NCBI GenBank assembly: GCA_900066355.1
Contig: FMEL01000002.1
Span: 124,001 to 188,000, forward strand
Length of the DNA: 64,000 nt
Direction: 5' to 3'
From: an uncultured Ruminococcus sp.
GTDB taxonomy: Bacteria; Bacillota; Clostridia; Lachnospirales; Lachnospiraceae
This document shows, piece by piece, positions 51,215-60,216 of this stretch. The translations under genes were made by a program, and so were the position numbers. Each line of letters begins with the position of its first letter. Position 1 is the stretch's first letter. The notes under the pieces were generated by a model. The model saw nothing but the letters and a program-made list of their open reading frames with translations. It made no database searches and was not told where the DNA came from.

Positions 51215-51479
51215 GCTCATCTTCCTTTTCTTCGTAATCATATGCTTCTGCAAAACGTCTGGCAATTGTTTCAGGCTGTAATGCAGAAAGGACAAGGTAA
51301 TCATCGGAAGTCACGATAACCGCTTTTGTCTTGCGACCCTGTGTTGCATCGATCAGTTCACGTGTGCCCTTGATACTCTGGATCATCCGCTTTACCGGTG
51401 CAGCATCCGGACTTACGACCGCAACGATCTTGCGTGAATTTACGACATTTCCAAATCCGATGTTGATCAGTTTAGCCAA
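51207..51479 (-). CDS. remA: Extracellular matrix regulatory protein RemA (DUF370)
   Basis: A 90-residue DUF370 protein. The sequence starts MAKLINIGFGNVVNSRKIVAVV, followed by VSPDAAPVKRMIQSIKGTRELIDAT, the family signature. RemA of Bacillus is a DNA-binding activator of biofilm matrix genes; its role in Clostridia is unclear. The start codon is a TTG at 51479, preceded by GGAGG at about ten bases; there is no ATG in the conserved region. It sits in the usual yicC-remA-gmk-rpoZ order. Confidence 0.93.
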   Translation of the reverse strand: MAKLINIGFGNVVNSRKIVAVVSPDAAPVKRMIQSIKGTRELIDATQGRKTKAVIVTSDDYLVLSALQPETIARRFAEAYDYEEKEDEHE

Positions 51480-51495
51480 AACTTCCCTGCCTCCG

Positions 51496-52374
51496 TTATT
51501 CTATATTCTGAATCTGTTCGCGGATCTTTTCGATTTCTGTTTTCAGATCGATTGCAATATCCGAAACTTCAAGGTCACTGGATTTGGAAAGGATTGTATT
51601 GGCTTCGCGGTTCATTTCCTGAGCCATAAAATCCATCTTACGTCCGACGCCTTCTTTTTCTTCGAGGATCTTCTGCATTCCATGAATATGACTGTGCAGA
51701 CGGACAGTTTCTTCGTCATTACAAATCTTGTCAGAGAAAAGAACAACTTCCGCCGCGATGCGGCTGTCGTCAATCTGCGAATCCTCAAGAAGTTCGTGTA
51801 CCTTCTGTTCCAGTTTCTCACGGTATTCCTGAACAACTTTCGGAGAGCGTTCTTCTACGCGATCTACCTTTTCGTCCAGGCCGGCAAGTTTGTCAAGAAG
51901 ATCTTCTTTCAGATGCTGTCCTTCTCTGGTACGGGCCTCAACAAATCGAACACAAGCTTCTTTAAGAGGTTCTTCGAGAAGTTTCCATAACTGCTCTTCA
52001 TCCACAGACTGTTCTTCCATGGTCAGAACTTCCGGATATCTGGATAAGGTAGTCACGCGGACATCGTTTTCCAGATGAAACTCTTCTGCCATCTGATTCA
52101 GATAAGAAAGATATTCTGCAGCAAGTTCGTTGTTGTATTTGAGTGTATAATCATTTGAAGTATAATTTTCATAAGTAATGAATACATCTACCTTACCGCG
52201 CTGCATATATTGCTTCATAAGATTACGCACCTGACCCTCCAGCATATTGAAACGCCGTGGCATTTTAATATGCAGATCCAGGTATCTGTGATTGACAGAT
52301 TTCATTTCTACCGTGATACGGCACTGCTCTGTCACTTTTTCTGCATGGCCGAAGCCTGTCATACTTTTTATCAT
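51496..52374 (-). CDS. yicC: YicC family protein (putative endoribonuclease)
   Basis: A 292-residue YicC/YloC family protein. It begins MIKSMTGFGHAE, has VEMKSVNHRYLDLHIKMPR near residue 25, and ends with the domain GRKMDFMAQEMNREANTILSKS, where metal-binding His/Glu residues are found. E. coli YicC is a ribonuclease that affects RyhB. I chose the ATG at 52374; AGAGAG lies seven bases upstream. It is the first gene of the yicC-remA-gmk-rpoZ-rimO-pgsA operon. Confidence 0.92.
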   Translation of the reverse strand: MIKSMTGFGHAEKVTEQCRITVEMKSVNHRYLDLHIKMPRRFNMLEGQVRNLMKQYMQRGKVDVFITYENYTSNDYTLKYNNELAAEYLSYLNQMAEEFHLENDVRVTTLSRYPEVLTMEEQSVDEEQLWKLLEEPLKEACVRFVEARTREGQHLKEDLLDKLAGLDEKVDRVEERSPKVVQEYREKLEQKVHELLEDSQIDDSRIAAEVVLFSDKICNDEETVRLHSHIHGMQKILEEKEGVGRKMDFMAQEMNREANTILSKSSDLEVSDIAIDLKTEIEKIREQIQNIE

Positions 52375-52417
52375 AAGTTTTCTCTCTTTGCAAGTCTCAT
52401 TTTCTACATACAGATTT

Positions 52418-52446
52418 ATTATAGAGCATTCTAAAAAGGTAGTCAA
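52418..52446 (-). promoter_or_regulatory. SigA-type promoter of the yicC operon
   Basis: On the minus strand TTGACT, a 17-base spacer and TATAAT. It lies 44 bases before the yicC start. Confidence 0.78.
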
Positions 52447-52511
52447 TTTCTTTTTCTGACCTGGAGTTGTTTTTTTTGTATGAATATACTTTGTTCTGCT
52501 AAATGGTTACA

Positions 52512-52541
52512 TTGACACATTGCCTTGTCACGAGGTACAAT
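52512..52541 (+). promoter_or_regulatory. SigA-type promoter of the YitT-family gene
   Basis: TTGACA, an 18-base spacer and TACAAT precede the start codon by 35 bases. It faces away from the yicC promoter, giving a divergent pair. Confidence 0.65.
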
Positions 52542-52576
52542 ATCAGCGAATCATTCAGAAGGGAATTGCATATAAA

Positions 52577-53419
52577 ATGAAAGAAAAATTAAAACATTTT
52601 TCGCTTCTGACTGTCAGTACGCTGATCATGGCAGTCGGAACATACTTTTTCAAATTTACAAATAACTTTACATTTGGGGGAATTACCGGTCTTGCGGTTC
52701 TGGTTGCAGATAAGACATCTATTTCTGCCAGTGATTTTTCCTTCATTGTAAATATGCTGCTCCTTGTACTCGGATTTGTGGTACTGGGTAAAAAATTTGC
52801 CGCAAAGACAGCATATTGCAGCATTCTTCTTTCGGTTGCACTTTCTACACTGGAACGTGTCTGTCCGATGGATCATCCGCTGACAGATCAGACCATGCTG
52901 GAACTCTGTTTTGCGATTGCACTTCCGGCACTTGGATCTGCGATTCTGTTTAATATCGGTTCATCAAGCGGCGGTACGGACATCATTGCAATGATCCTTA
53001 AGAGATACAGCAGTTTTGATATCGGGAAGGCACTTCTTGTGACGGATATTATGATCACTGTTGCAGGATGTTTTGTTTTTGATATTAAAACCGGACTGTA
53101 TTCTTTCCTCGGTCTTACAATCCGCTCTTTTATGATTGACAACTTTATTGAGGGATTTAATCTTTCGAAATATTTCAATGTTGTCTGTGATGAGCCGGAA
53201 CCGATTTGCGACTTTCTTGTACATGAGCTGAACCGAAGCGCAACGGTCGTTCATGCTCAGGGAGCTTTTTCAGGAAAAGACAAATATATCGTATTTACCG
53301 TACTCAGCCGTCCTCAGGCAGTACGTCTTCGTAACTTTATTAAAGAAAACCAGCCGAGTGCATTTATGCTGATTTCTAATACAAGCGAAATCATCGGTAA
53401 GGGATTTCACAGCATCTGA
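52577..53419 (+). CDS. YitT family membrane protein (DUF2179)
   Basis: A 280-residue protein. The N-terminal part has five membrane segments, including GGITGLAVLVADKTSI and IGSSSGGTDIIAMILKRYS, which is the YitT signature. The C-terminal roughly 80 residues form the soluble DUF2179 domain (ATVVHAQGAFSGKDKYIVFTV). Function is unknown. The ATG at 52577 is the first plausible start; its upstream AAGGG is about 13 bases away, which is far. It may be co-transcribed with rqcH 22 bases downstream. Confidence 0.9.
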   Translation: MKEKLKHFSLLTVSTLIMAVGTYFFKFTNNFTFGGITGLAVLVADKTSISASDFSFIVNMLLLVLGFVVLGKKFAAKTAYCSILLSVALSTLERVCPMDHPLTDQTMLELCFAIALPALGSAILFNIGSSSGGTDIIAMILKRYSSFDIGKALLVTDIMITVAGCFVFDIKTGLYSFLGLTIRSFMIDNFIEGFNLSKYFNVVCDEPEPICDFLVHELNRSATVVHAQGAFSGKDKYIVFTVLSRPQAVRLRNFIKENQPSAFMLISNTSEIIGKGFHSI

Positions 53420-53441
53420 TACGTACTAAAGGAGAAATAAA

Positions 53442-55196
53442 ATGGCATTTGATGGCATCACCATTGCTGCAATGGTACAGGAATTACATAAAAATCTGGA
53501 TAACGGCCGTTTTAACAAAATTGCACAGCCGGAGGCGGATGCCCTGATGATTACCGGAAAGGGAGCAAACGGACAGTGCAGGTTATTTATTTCCGCAAGT
53601 CCTTCTCTCCCGCTGATCTATTTTACGGGCAAAAACAAACCAAGTCCCCTGACTGCGCCAAACTTCTGCATGCTGCTCCGCAAGCATCTGGGAAGTGCAA
53701 GGATCGGAAATATCGTACAGCCGGGACTGGAACGTGTGATAGAGTTTGAACTGGAACATTTAAACGAACTGGGCGATCCATGTAAAAAATATCTGATTGT
53801 TGAACTGATGGGAAAATACAGCAACATCATCTTCTGTGATGAGAACAGGATGATCCTTGACAGCATCAGGCATGTTTCTTCCCATATGAGTTCTGTCAGG
53901 GAAGTCCTTCCGGGAAGAGATTATTTTCTTCCGCAGACACAGGAAAAACAGGATCCGCTGACGATTACAGAAGAAGCTTTTAAAGAATCTGTATGTAAAA
54001 AGCCGTGTAACATTGCAAAGGCAATCTATACAACACTGACTGGAATCAGTCCTCTGATTGCGGAAGAAATCTGCTATCGCGCTTCCATTGACGGAAGTGA
54101 TTCGGCACAGTCCCTTGACGAAAATGAGGCAACACATCTTTATTATACGTTCCATCGACTGATTGAACAGGTGCAGGAGAAAGATTTTACTCCGAGCATT
54201 ATTTACAGGGATGATGAACCGGTAGAATATGCTGTTCTTCCACTCACCCAGTATGGTCCGGAATATCACTGTCAGACATTTGAATCTGTTTCGGAAATGT
54301 TGGAAACTTACTATGCGTCGAAGGAAATCCTGACAAGAATCCGTCAGAAATCTTCTGATCTTCGAAGAATCGTACAGACTGCTCTTGAGCGAAACCGCAA
54401 GAAGCTTGTTCTTCAACAGAAACAGATGAAAGATACTGCCAAAAAGGAGAAATATAAAGTTTATGGAGAACTGATCAATACATATGGTTATGGGCTGGAG
54501 GACGGCTGCAAATCTTTTAAGGCTCTTAATTATTATACGAATGAAGAAGTTACGATTCCTCTGGATCCGACGATGACACCGGGAGAAAATGCGAAGAAAT
54601 ATTTTGACCGCTACGGTAAGCTGAAACGTACCGAAGAGGCGCTGACAGAGCAGATTGCGGATACAGAATCTGAAATCGAACATCTGGAATCTGTATCAAA
54701 TGCGCTTGATATTGCGCGTGCAGAGAGTGATCTCAGCCAGATCAAAGAAGAACTGACCGAGTATGGCTATATAAAGAAACATTATACAAATAAAAAAGGC
54801 CAGAAAGCACAGACAAAATCAAAACCGTTCCATTATATTTCCAGTGATGGATTTGATATCTTTGTAGGAAAAAATAATTACCAGAATGACGAGCTGACCT
54901 TTAAAATGGCAACCGGCAATGACTGGTGGTTCCATGCAAAAAAAATGGCAGGATCCCATGTTGTTGTGAAGACTCCGGACGGAGAACTTCCGGACCGTAC
55001 CTTCGAGGAGGCCGGACGTCTTGCTGCCTACTATTCAAAAGGCAGAACCGCTCCTAAAGTAGAGATTGATTATATTCAGAAAAAACACGTCAAAAAACCA
55101 GGCGGCGCCAAACCGGGATTTGTAGTCTATTATACAAACTACTCTCTTATGGCCGCACCTGATATCTCAGACATCAAAGAAGCCCCCCAGTCTTAA
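53442..55196 (+). CDS. rqcH: Rqc2-family fibronectin-binding protein (RqcH)
   Basis: A 584-residue NFACT protein that recruits tRNA-Ala to stalled large subunits and makes Ala tails that mark nascent chains for decay. The NFACT-N domain starts AFDGITIAAMVQELHKNLDN and has NGRFNKIAQPEADALMI. Two coiled coils follow, and NFACT-R is at the C-terminus (FVGKNNYQNDELTFKMATGN, HAKKMAGSHVVVKTP). GGAGAAATAAA precedes the ATG. The stop codon lies in the loop of the terminator hairpin. Confidence 0.93.
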   Translation: MAFDGITIAAMVQELHKNLDNGRFNKIAQPEADALMITGKGANGQCRLFISASPSLPLIYFTGKNKPSPLTAPNFCMLLRKHLGSARIGNIVQPGLERVIEFELEHLNELGDPCKKYLIVELMGKYSNIIFCDENRMILDSIRHVSSHMSSVREVLPGRDYFLPQTQEKQDPLTITEEAFKESVCKKPCNIAKAIYTTLTGISPLIAEEICYRASIDGSDSAQSLDENEATHLYYTFHRLIEQVQEKDFTPSIIYRDDEPVEYAVLPLTQYGPEYHCQTFESVSEMLETYYASKEILTRIRQKSSDLRRIVQTALERNRKKLVLQQKQMKDTAKKEKYKVYGELINTYGYGLEDGCKSFKALNYYTNEEVTIPLDPTMTPGENAKKYFDRYGKLKRTEEALTEQIADTESEIEHLESVSNALDIARAESDLSQIKEELTEYGYIKKHYTNKKGQKAQTKSKPFHYISSDGFDIFVGKNNYQNDELTFKMATGNDWWFHAKKMAGSHVVVKTPDGELPDRTFEEAGRLAAYYSKGRTAPKVEIDYIQKKHVKKPGGAKPGFVVYYTNYSLMAAPDISDIKEAPQS

Positions 55197-55209
55197 CTGG
55201 AGGGCCTTT
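55182..55209 (+). terminator. rqcH terminator
   Basis: GCCCCCCAGT and ACTGGAGGGC form a ten-base stem with one mismatch; the loop includes the rqcH stop. TTTCTTATAC follows. Confidence 0.75.
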
Positions 55210-55253
55210 CTTATACATAAGTCTGACTTTGACTCATTACATGTATTCAATTC

Positions 55254-57656
55254 TTATTTTGCAACAAAGTTGATAATCTTGTTCGGAACATAGATTTCTT
55301 TGATCAGATTTTTGCCGTCCAGGAAGGAAGCAATTCTCTCATCTGCTTTGGCAATCTCGAATGCTTTTTCTTTCTCGCAACCGTTCGGGATTACGATAGT
55401 TCCTCTTACTTTGCCATTAACCTGAACACCGATTTCAACAGTCTTGGCAACAGTCTTGCCTTCATCGTATACCGGCCATGGAGCAACTGCAAGCAGTCCT
55501 TCTCCACCGAGGAATTCCCAGATTTCTTCGCAGAGATGCGGAGCAAATGGGCTTAAAAGCTTGATAAAGATGCCTAAATCTTCTTTGCCGATATGACCCT
55601 CTGCAGTGATCTCATTGATCAGAGTCATGAGACTTGCGATTGCAGTGTTGAATTTCAGATTTTCAATGTCGGAAGAAACTTTCTTGATGGTACGGTGGAT
55701 CTTCATCTCCAGTTCGTCGGAAACAGGTTCTTCGGAAAGGATATCGGTCAGACCTGCAACACGGTCAAGGAATTTCTTACAGCCCTTTACAGAACTGTCA
55801 CTCCACGGAGTTGCTGCGCCATAATCACCCATAAATAATACATAAGTACGAAGGGTATCTGCACCGTACTCTTCTACAATGTCAAGCGGATCGACAACGT
55901 TTCCTTTGGATTTGCTCATCTTGTCTCCGTCCGGTCCGAGGATCAGTCCCTGGATAGAACGTTTTGCGTATGGCTCCGGAGTATTGACAACACCGAGATC
56001 ATACAGGAAATGATGCCAGAATCTGGAATAGATCATATGTCTGGTAACGTGTTCCATACCACCGTTGTACCAGTCAACAGGCATCCAGTATTTGAGTTTG
56101 TCCATATCAGCCAGGGCCTGTGTGTTGTGCGGATCAGTGTATCTTAAGAAATACCAGGAAGAGCCGGCCCACTGAGGCATGGTATCTGTTTCACGTTTTG
56201 CCGGCGCACCACATTTCGGGCAAGTACAGTTTACGAAGGAATCGATTTTGGCAAGTGGTGACTGTCCGTCTTCACCCGGTTCAAAATCTTTGACATCCGG
56301 CAAACGAAGCGGAAGTTCTTCTTCCGGAACAGCTACAACACCACATTTCGGGCAATGGATAAGCGGAATAGGCTCGCCCCAGTATCTCTGACGGTTGAAT
56401 GCCCAGTCTTTCATCTTGTACTGAACACCGGCTTTACCGATACCTTTCTTCTCGAGTTCTTCAAGCATACGCTCGATAGAATCCTTTTTATTTGTATAGC
56501 CGTTAAGAAATTCAGAGTTGACCATTTCTCCGTCACCAGTATAAGCTTCTTTGGAAATATCGCCACCTTTGATAACTTCGATAATATCAATACCGAATTT
56601 TTTTGCGAAATCATAGTCACGCTGATCATGTGCCGGAACTGCCATGATTGCGCCTGTACCATAGCCCATCATTACATAATCTGCAATGTAGATCGGAATC
56701 TTCTTACCGTTGACAGGGTTGATACCTTCCAGTCCCTGAATACGCACACCGGTCTTGTCTTTGACAAGCTGTGTTCTCTCGAACTCGGTTTTCTTTGCAC
56801 ATTCATTACGATATGCAGTGATCTCGTCCATGTTAGCGACTTTGTCTTTGTATTTGTCGATGATCGGATGTTCCGGAGCGATTACCATAAAAGTAACACC
56901 GAACAGGGTATCCGGTCTGGTTGTATAGATTTCAAGTTTTTCATCAATGCCATCAATGTCAAAGTTTACGAATGCACCCTTTGATTTGCCAATCCAGTGA
57001 ATCTGCTGCTGTTTTACATTGTCCGGATAATCAACATCTTTCAGACCTTCCAGAAGCTTATCAGCATACTGGGTGATACGCAGATACCATACGTCTTTGG
57101 ATTTCTGTACAACTTCGCTGTGACAGATATCACATTTACCGCCCTGGCTGTCTTCATTGGAAAGTACAACCTTACAGTGCGGGCAATAGTTTACGAGAGT
57201 TCTGTCTCTGAATACAAGACCTTTTTCGAACATTTTGAGGAAGATCCACTGTGTCCATTTGTAGTAATCTTCGTCAGTAGTATCGATGACACGGTTCCAG
57301 TCAAAAGAGAAGCCGACTTTTTTTAACTGGTTGGAGAATTTCTTGATATTCTCGTCAGTGATAATACGTGGATGTGTACCGGTCTTTACGGCATAATTCT
57401 CAGTAGGAAGACCGAATGCATCAAATCCGATCGGGAAAAGTACATTGTATCCTTCCATACGACGTTTACGTGAAATAACCTCAAGGCTTGAGTACGCTTT
57501 GATGTGACCGACATGCATACCGGCACCACTTGGATACGGGAATTCTACAAGACCATAGAATTTTGGTTTGTCGCTGTTGTCTTTGGCTTCGAAGACTTTG
57601 CTTTCTTCCCATTTTGCCTGCCACTTGGGCTCGATCTTTTTAAACATGTATTTCAT
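55254..57656 (-). CDS. leuS: Leucine--tRNA ligase
   Basis: LeuRS charges tRNA-Leu. The 800-residue length is typical for bacterial LeuRS. The HIGH motif is PYPSGAGMHVGH near residue 40, the editing insertion (CP1) includes TTRPDTLFGVTFMVIAPEH, and KMSKS is in DKMSKSKGNVVDP. The C-terminal anticodon-binding domain ends QVNGKVRGTIVIPNG. No T-box leader is present: the 5' region is short and holds the promoter within an AraC remnant. Confidence 0.98.
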   Translation of the reverse strand: MKYMFKKIEPKWQAKWEESKVFEAKDNSDKPKFYGLVEFPYPSGAGMHVGHIKAYSSLEVISRKRRMEGYNVLFPIGFDAFGLPTENYAVKTGTHPRIITDENIKKFSNQLKKVGFSFDWNRVIDTTDEDYYKWTQWIFLKMFEKGLVFRDRTLVNYCPHCKVVLSNEDSQGGKCDICHSEVVQKSKDVWYLRITQYADKLLEGLKDVDYPDNVKQQQIHWIGKSKGAFVNFDIDGIDEKLEIYTTRPDTLFGVTFMVIAPEHPIIDKYKDKVANMDEITAYRNECAKKTEFERTQLVKDKTGVRIQGLEGINPVNGKKIPIYIADYVMMGYGTGAIMAVPAHDQRDYDFAKKFGIDIIEVIKGGDISKEAYTGDGEMVNSEFLNGYTNKKDSIERMLEELEKKGIGKAGVQYKMKDWAFNRQRYWGEPIPLIHCPKCGVVAVPEEELPLRLPDVKDFEPGEDGQSPLAKIDSFVNCTCPKCGAPAKRETDTMPQWAGSSWYFLRYTDPHNTQALADMDKLKYWMPVDWYNGGMEHVTRHMIYSRFWHHFLYDLGVVNTPEPYAKRSIQGLILGPDGDKMSKSKGNVVDPLDIVEEYGADTLRTYVLFMGDYGAATPWSDSSVKGCKKFLDRVAGLTDILSEEPVSDELEMKIHRTIKKVSSDIENLKFNTAIASLMTLINEITAEGHIGKEDLGIFIKLLSPFAPHLCEEIWEFLGGEGLLAVAPWPVYDEGKTVAKTVEIGVQVNGKVRGTIVIPNGCEKEKAFEIAKADERIASFLDGKNLIKEIYVPNKIINFVAK

Positions 57657-57692
57657 TTCTATGATTCCTCCAACATTGTTATCTAAAAATTA

Positions 57693-57721
57693 ATTCTAAT
57701 TCAATACGTTCTGTTTGTCAA
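57693..57721 (-). promoter_or_regulatory. SigA-type promoter of leuS
   Basis: On the minus strand TTGACA, a 17-base spacer and TAGAAT lie 37 bases before the leuS start. It overlaps the last codons of the AraC-family remnant. Confidence 0.75.
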
Positions 57722-57836
57722 TGCTTCTGTTACGGTACTGACAAGGCGTCATGCCATATTTTTCTCAAAAGATTTTGCCCAGGTATGCATTGGAAGAAAA
57801 AACACATTGCCGGCTTATTTTTGTGATGGATCTTTT
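57696..57836 (-). pseudogene. Remnant of an AraC-family transcription regulator C-terminus
   Basis: Read in frame on the minus strand, the stretch between two stop codons gives CVFSSNAYLGKIF, one TGA stop (57765-57767), then EKYGMTPCQYRNRS. This matches the AraC/XylS helix-turn-helix end (VGFSSxxYFxxxFKKxxGMTPxxYR). No start codon or N-terminal domain remains, as the fusA terminator lies right upstream. The internal stop and short length show a decayed gene. It lies in the fusA-leuS intergenic gap. Confidence 0.75.
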
Positions 57837-57845
57837 TTATATACG

Positions 57846-57882
57846 GAAAGCCCTTCACCTCAATTTAAAGTGAAGGGCTTTC
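57846..57882 (-). terminator. fusA terminator
   Basis: GAAAGCCCTTCAC and GTGAAGGGCTTTC form a perfect 13-base stem. On the minus strand the T-run lies within the stem and is short (TTTCC), so the terminator is strong in stem but weak in tail. It is 28 bases after the fusA stop. Confidence 0.7.
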
Positions 57883-57909
57883 TATGTGAGTTGAGTTTAC
57901 AGATGCAGA

Positions 57910-59997
57910 TTATTCCGCAGCATCAACTTTGCTTGCTCTTGCTTCGATCTCTTTGGCCTGAATATCGTTCGGAGCCTGCTCATAGCGTGCGAATTCATAG
58001 GAGAAATCTCCGCTTCCGCCTGTCATGGAACGAAGTGTTGTGGAATAGCCATAAATCTCAAGCTGCGGTACATCTGCTTCAATAATGGTATTGCCTGCGT
58101 GATCCGGGTTCATACCAAGAACACGGCCGCGGCGTTTGTTAAGGTCACCCATAACATCACCGGTATATTTATCCGGAACTGTAATTTTCATAGATACGAT
58201 TGGCTCAAGAAGTACCGGAGATGCATCCATAAAGCCTTTCTTGAATGCAAGAATGGTTGCCATCTTGAATGCCATTTCTGAAGAATCAACCGGATGGAAA
58301 GATCCATCATAAAGAGTGGCTTTTACGCCAACTACCGGATATGCAGCCAGAGGTCCTTTCTGAACGCATTCCTGCAGACCTTTCTCGACAGCCGGGAAGT
58401 AGTTCTTCGGTACAGCACCACCAACTACTACCTGTTCAAATACATATGGAGTTTCCAGATCACCGGATGGCTCAAAACGCATCTTAACATGTCCGTACTG
58501 TCCATGTCCGCCGGACTGTTTCTTATGTTTGCCTTCTACGTCAGAGTTTTTACGGATGGTTTCGCGGAAGGCAACCTTCGGTTTGGAAAGTTCGATTTCT
58601 ACTTTGTAGCGTTCTTTCAGTTTGCTGACTACGATGTCAAGATGCTGATCACCCATACCGTAAAGGAGTGTCTGTCTGTTGGCTGAATCATTTACTACAC
58701 GGAGGGTTTTATCCTCGCTTGCCATTTTTGCAAGAGACTGTGAAATCTTGTCTTCGTCACCTTTCTTGACAGCTTTGTATCTCTTATAGGTATATGGTGT
58801 AGAGATTACTGCTTTCGGATAAAGCACCGGTGCAGATTTAGCTGCAAGGCTGTCACCGGTCTGCACGCTTGCAAGTTTGGCAATCGCGCCGATATCACCT
58901 GCATGAAGTTCCGGAACTTCGATCGGTTTGGAGCCTTCAAGTACATAAAGTTTGTTCAGACGTTCTTCAACACCCTTTTCTACGTTAAGCAGAGTATCAT
59001 CAGATTTGATAACACCGGATGCAACCTTAATGAGAGAATACTTGCCGAGGAACGGATCGGCGATTGTCTTCCATACATATGCAGATTTTGTTTTTGCAAA
59101 ATCATAATTTGCTTCAAAAATTTCATTGGTCTTCTGGGAAATACCGTTGCAGGAACGTTTGTCCGGACTCGGGAAATATCCGCAGATATCATCAAGAAGG
59201 TTGGATACACCACGAAGATTGATCGGGGAACCCATGCATACCGGAACGATGCTTGCGTCCTGTACATTTGTTGCAAGTGCTGCGGAAACTTCTGTTACGG
59301 AGAACTCATCTCCTTCGAAGTAACGATCCATAAATTCTTCGCTGGTCTCTGCTACAGATTCCATAAGGATATCATGGTATTTCTCCAGATATTCATTCAG
59401 GTATTCCGGAACATCACATGGTTCCTTGCCCGCTTTGTCAATATATTTACGACCTGCCTGTTTGACAACGTTTACGTAACCGACAAATTTGCCGTCTTCA
59501 CGGATCGGGAAATGAAGCGGTGCGATTTTTTTGCCATAAAGTTCGGTCAGTTCTTCTACTACTTTTCGATAGCTGACGTCATCCACATCCATGTCTGTTA
59601 CGAAGAACATACGCGGAAGTTTATATTTTTCACAGAGGTTCCATGCCTTTTGAGTACCTACCTGTACACCGGCTTTACCGGAAACAACGATGATTGCTGC
59701 ATCTGCTGCGCTGACAGCCTCTTCTACTTCACCCACAAAATCAAAATATCCCGGTGTGTCAAGTACATTGACTTTTACTTTATCCCATGGTACCGGAATC
59801 AAAGTAGTCGAAACAGAAAAATGTCTTTTGATCTCTTCTTTATCAAAATCACTAACGGTATTTCCATCCTCTACTCTGCCAAGGCGGTTAGTCATTCCTG
59901 CCAGATAAGCCATTGCCTCTGCTAATGTGGTCTTTCCGGATCCCCCATGACCTAAAAGAACCACATTGCGGATTCGGTCAGTTCTATAAACGTCCAT
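57910..59997 (-). CDS. Elongation factor G-like translational GTPase (EF-G2 type)
   Basis: A 695-residue protein with the five EF-G domains. G1 is GHGGSGKT (residues 16-23), G3 is DTPGYFDFVGEV, and domain IV begins GKHKKQSGGHGQYG. Two differences from canonical EF-G stand out: the catalytic His after DTPG is Tyr, and the G4 NKxD motif reads TDMD. These traits are found in the FusA2/EF-G2 group, so this is probably not the main elongation factor. Its own promoter is divergent from tyrA. Confidence 0.88.
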   Translation of the reverse strand: MDVYRTDRIRNVVLLGHGGSGKTTLAEAMAYLAGMTNRLGRVEDGNTVSDFDKEEIKRHFSVSTTLIPVPWDKVKVNVLDTPGYFDFVGEVEEAVSAADAAIIVVSGKAGVQVGTQKAWNLCEKYKLPRMFFVTDMDVDDVSYRKVVEELTELYGKKIAPLHFPIREDGKFVGYVNVVKQAGRKYIDKAGKEPCDVPEYLNEYLEKYHDILMESVAETSEEFMDRYFEGDEFSVTEVSAALATNVQDASIVPVCMGSPINLRGVSNLLDDICGYFPSPDKRSCNGISQKTNEIFEANYDFAKTKSAYVWKTIADPFLGKYSLIKVASGVIKSDDTLLNVEKGVEERLNKLYVLEGSKPIEVPELHAGDIGAIAKLASVQTGDSLAAKSAPVLYPKAVISTPYTYKRYKAVKKGDEDKISQSLAKMASEDKTLRVVNDSANRQTLLYGMGDQHLDIVVSKLKERYKVEIELSKPKVAFRETIRKNSDVEGKHKKQSGGHGQYGHVKMRFEPSGDLETPYVFEQVVVGGAVPKNYFPAVEKGLQECVQKGPLAAYPVVGVKATLYDGSFHPVDSSEMAFKMATILAFKKGFMDASPVLLEPIVSMKITVPDKYTGDVMGDLNKRRGRVLGMNPDHAGNTIIEADVPQLEIYGYSTTLRSMTGGSGDFSYEFARYEQAPNDIQAKEIEARASKVDAAE

Positions 59998-60031
59998 ATG
60001 TAATACCTCCCTGTTTGTCTAATATGTTCAT

Positions 60032-60060
60032 ATTTTACTAAAAATTCTTGCACTTTTCAA
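60032..60060 (-). promoter_or_regulatory. SigA-type promoter of the EF-G-like gene
   Basis: On the minus strand TTGAAA, a 17-base spacer and TAAAAT lie 35 bases before the start codon. Confidence 0.7.
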
Positions 60061-60139
60061 GTATTTTATATAATTTTAACAACATTTTTTATTCGAATTG
60101 TGTATAATTTTAACGAATTTACCGATTTTATGGCTTTAT

Positions 60140-60168
60140 TTGACATTTATAGTATATTCTTTTAAAAT
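60140..60168 (+). promoter_or_regulatory. SigA-type promoter of tyrA-aroA
   Basis: TTGACA, a 17-base spacer and TAAAAT precede the tyrA start by 48 bases. No T-box or attenuator is seen in the short leader. Confidence 0.72.
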
Positions 60169-60216
60169 AAGAACATAGTTTTTATTAATGTAACTTGGGA
60201 AAGGATACAAAACATC

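Noticed and set aside
57657..57909. A leucine T-box before leuS
   Set aside because: No T-box sequence (AGGTGG-type), specifier stem or terminator-antiterminator pair is visible; the gap holds an AraC remnant and a short promoter instead.
58903..59925. A 340-residue plus-strand open frame opposite the EF-G-like gene
   Set aside because: It is antisense to a clear five-domain GTPase and has skewed Phe/Cys/Ile composition typical of reverse-frame translation.
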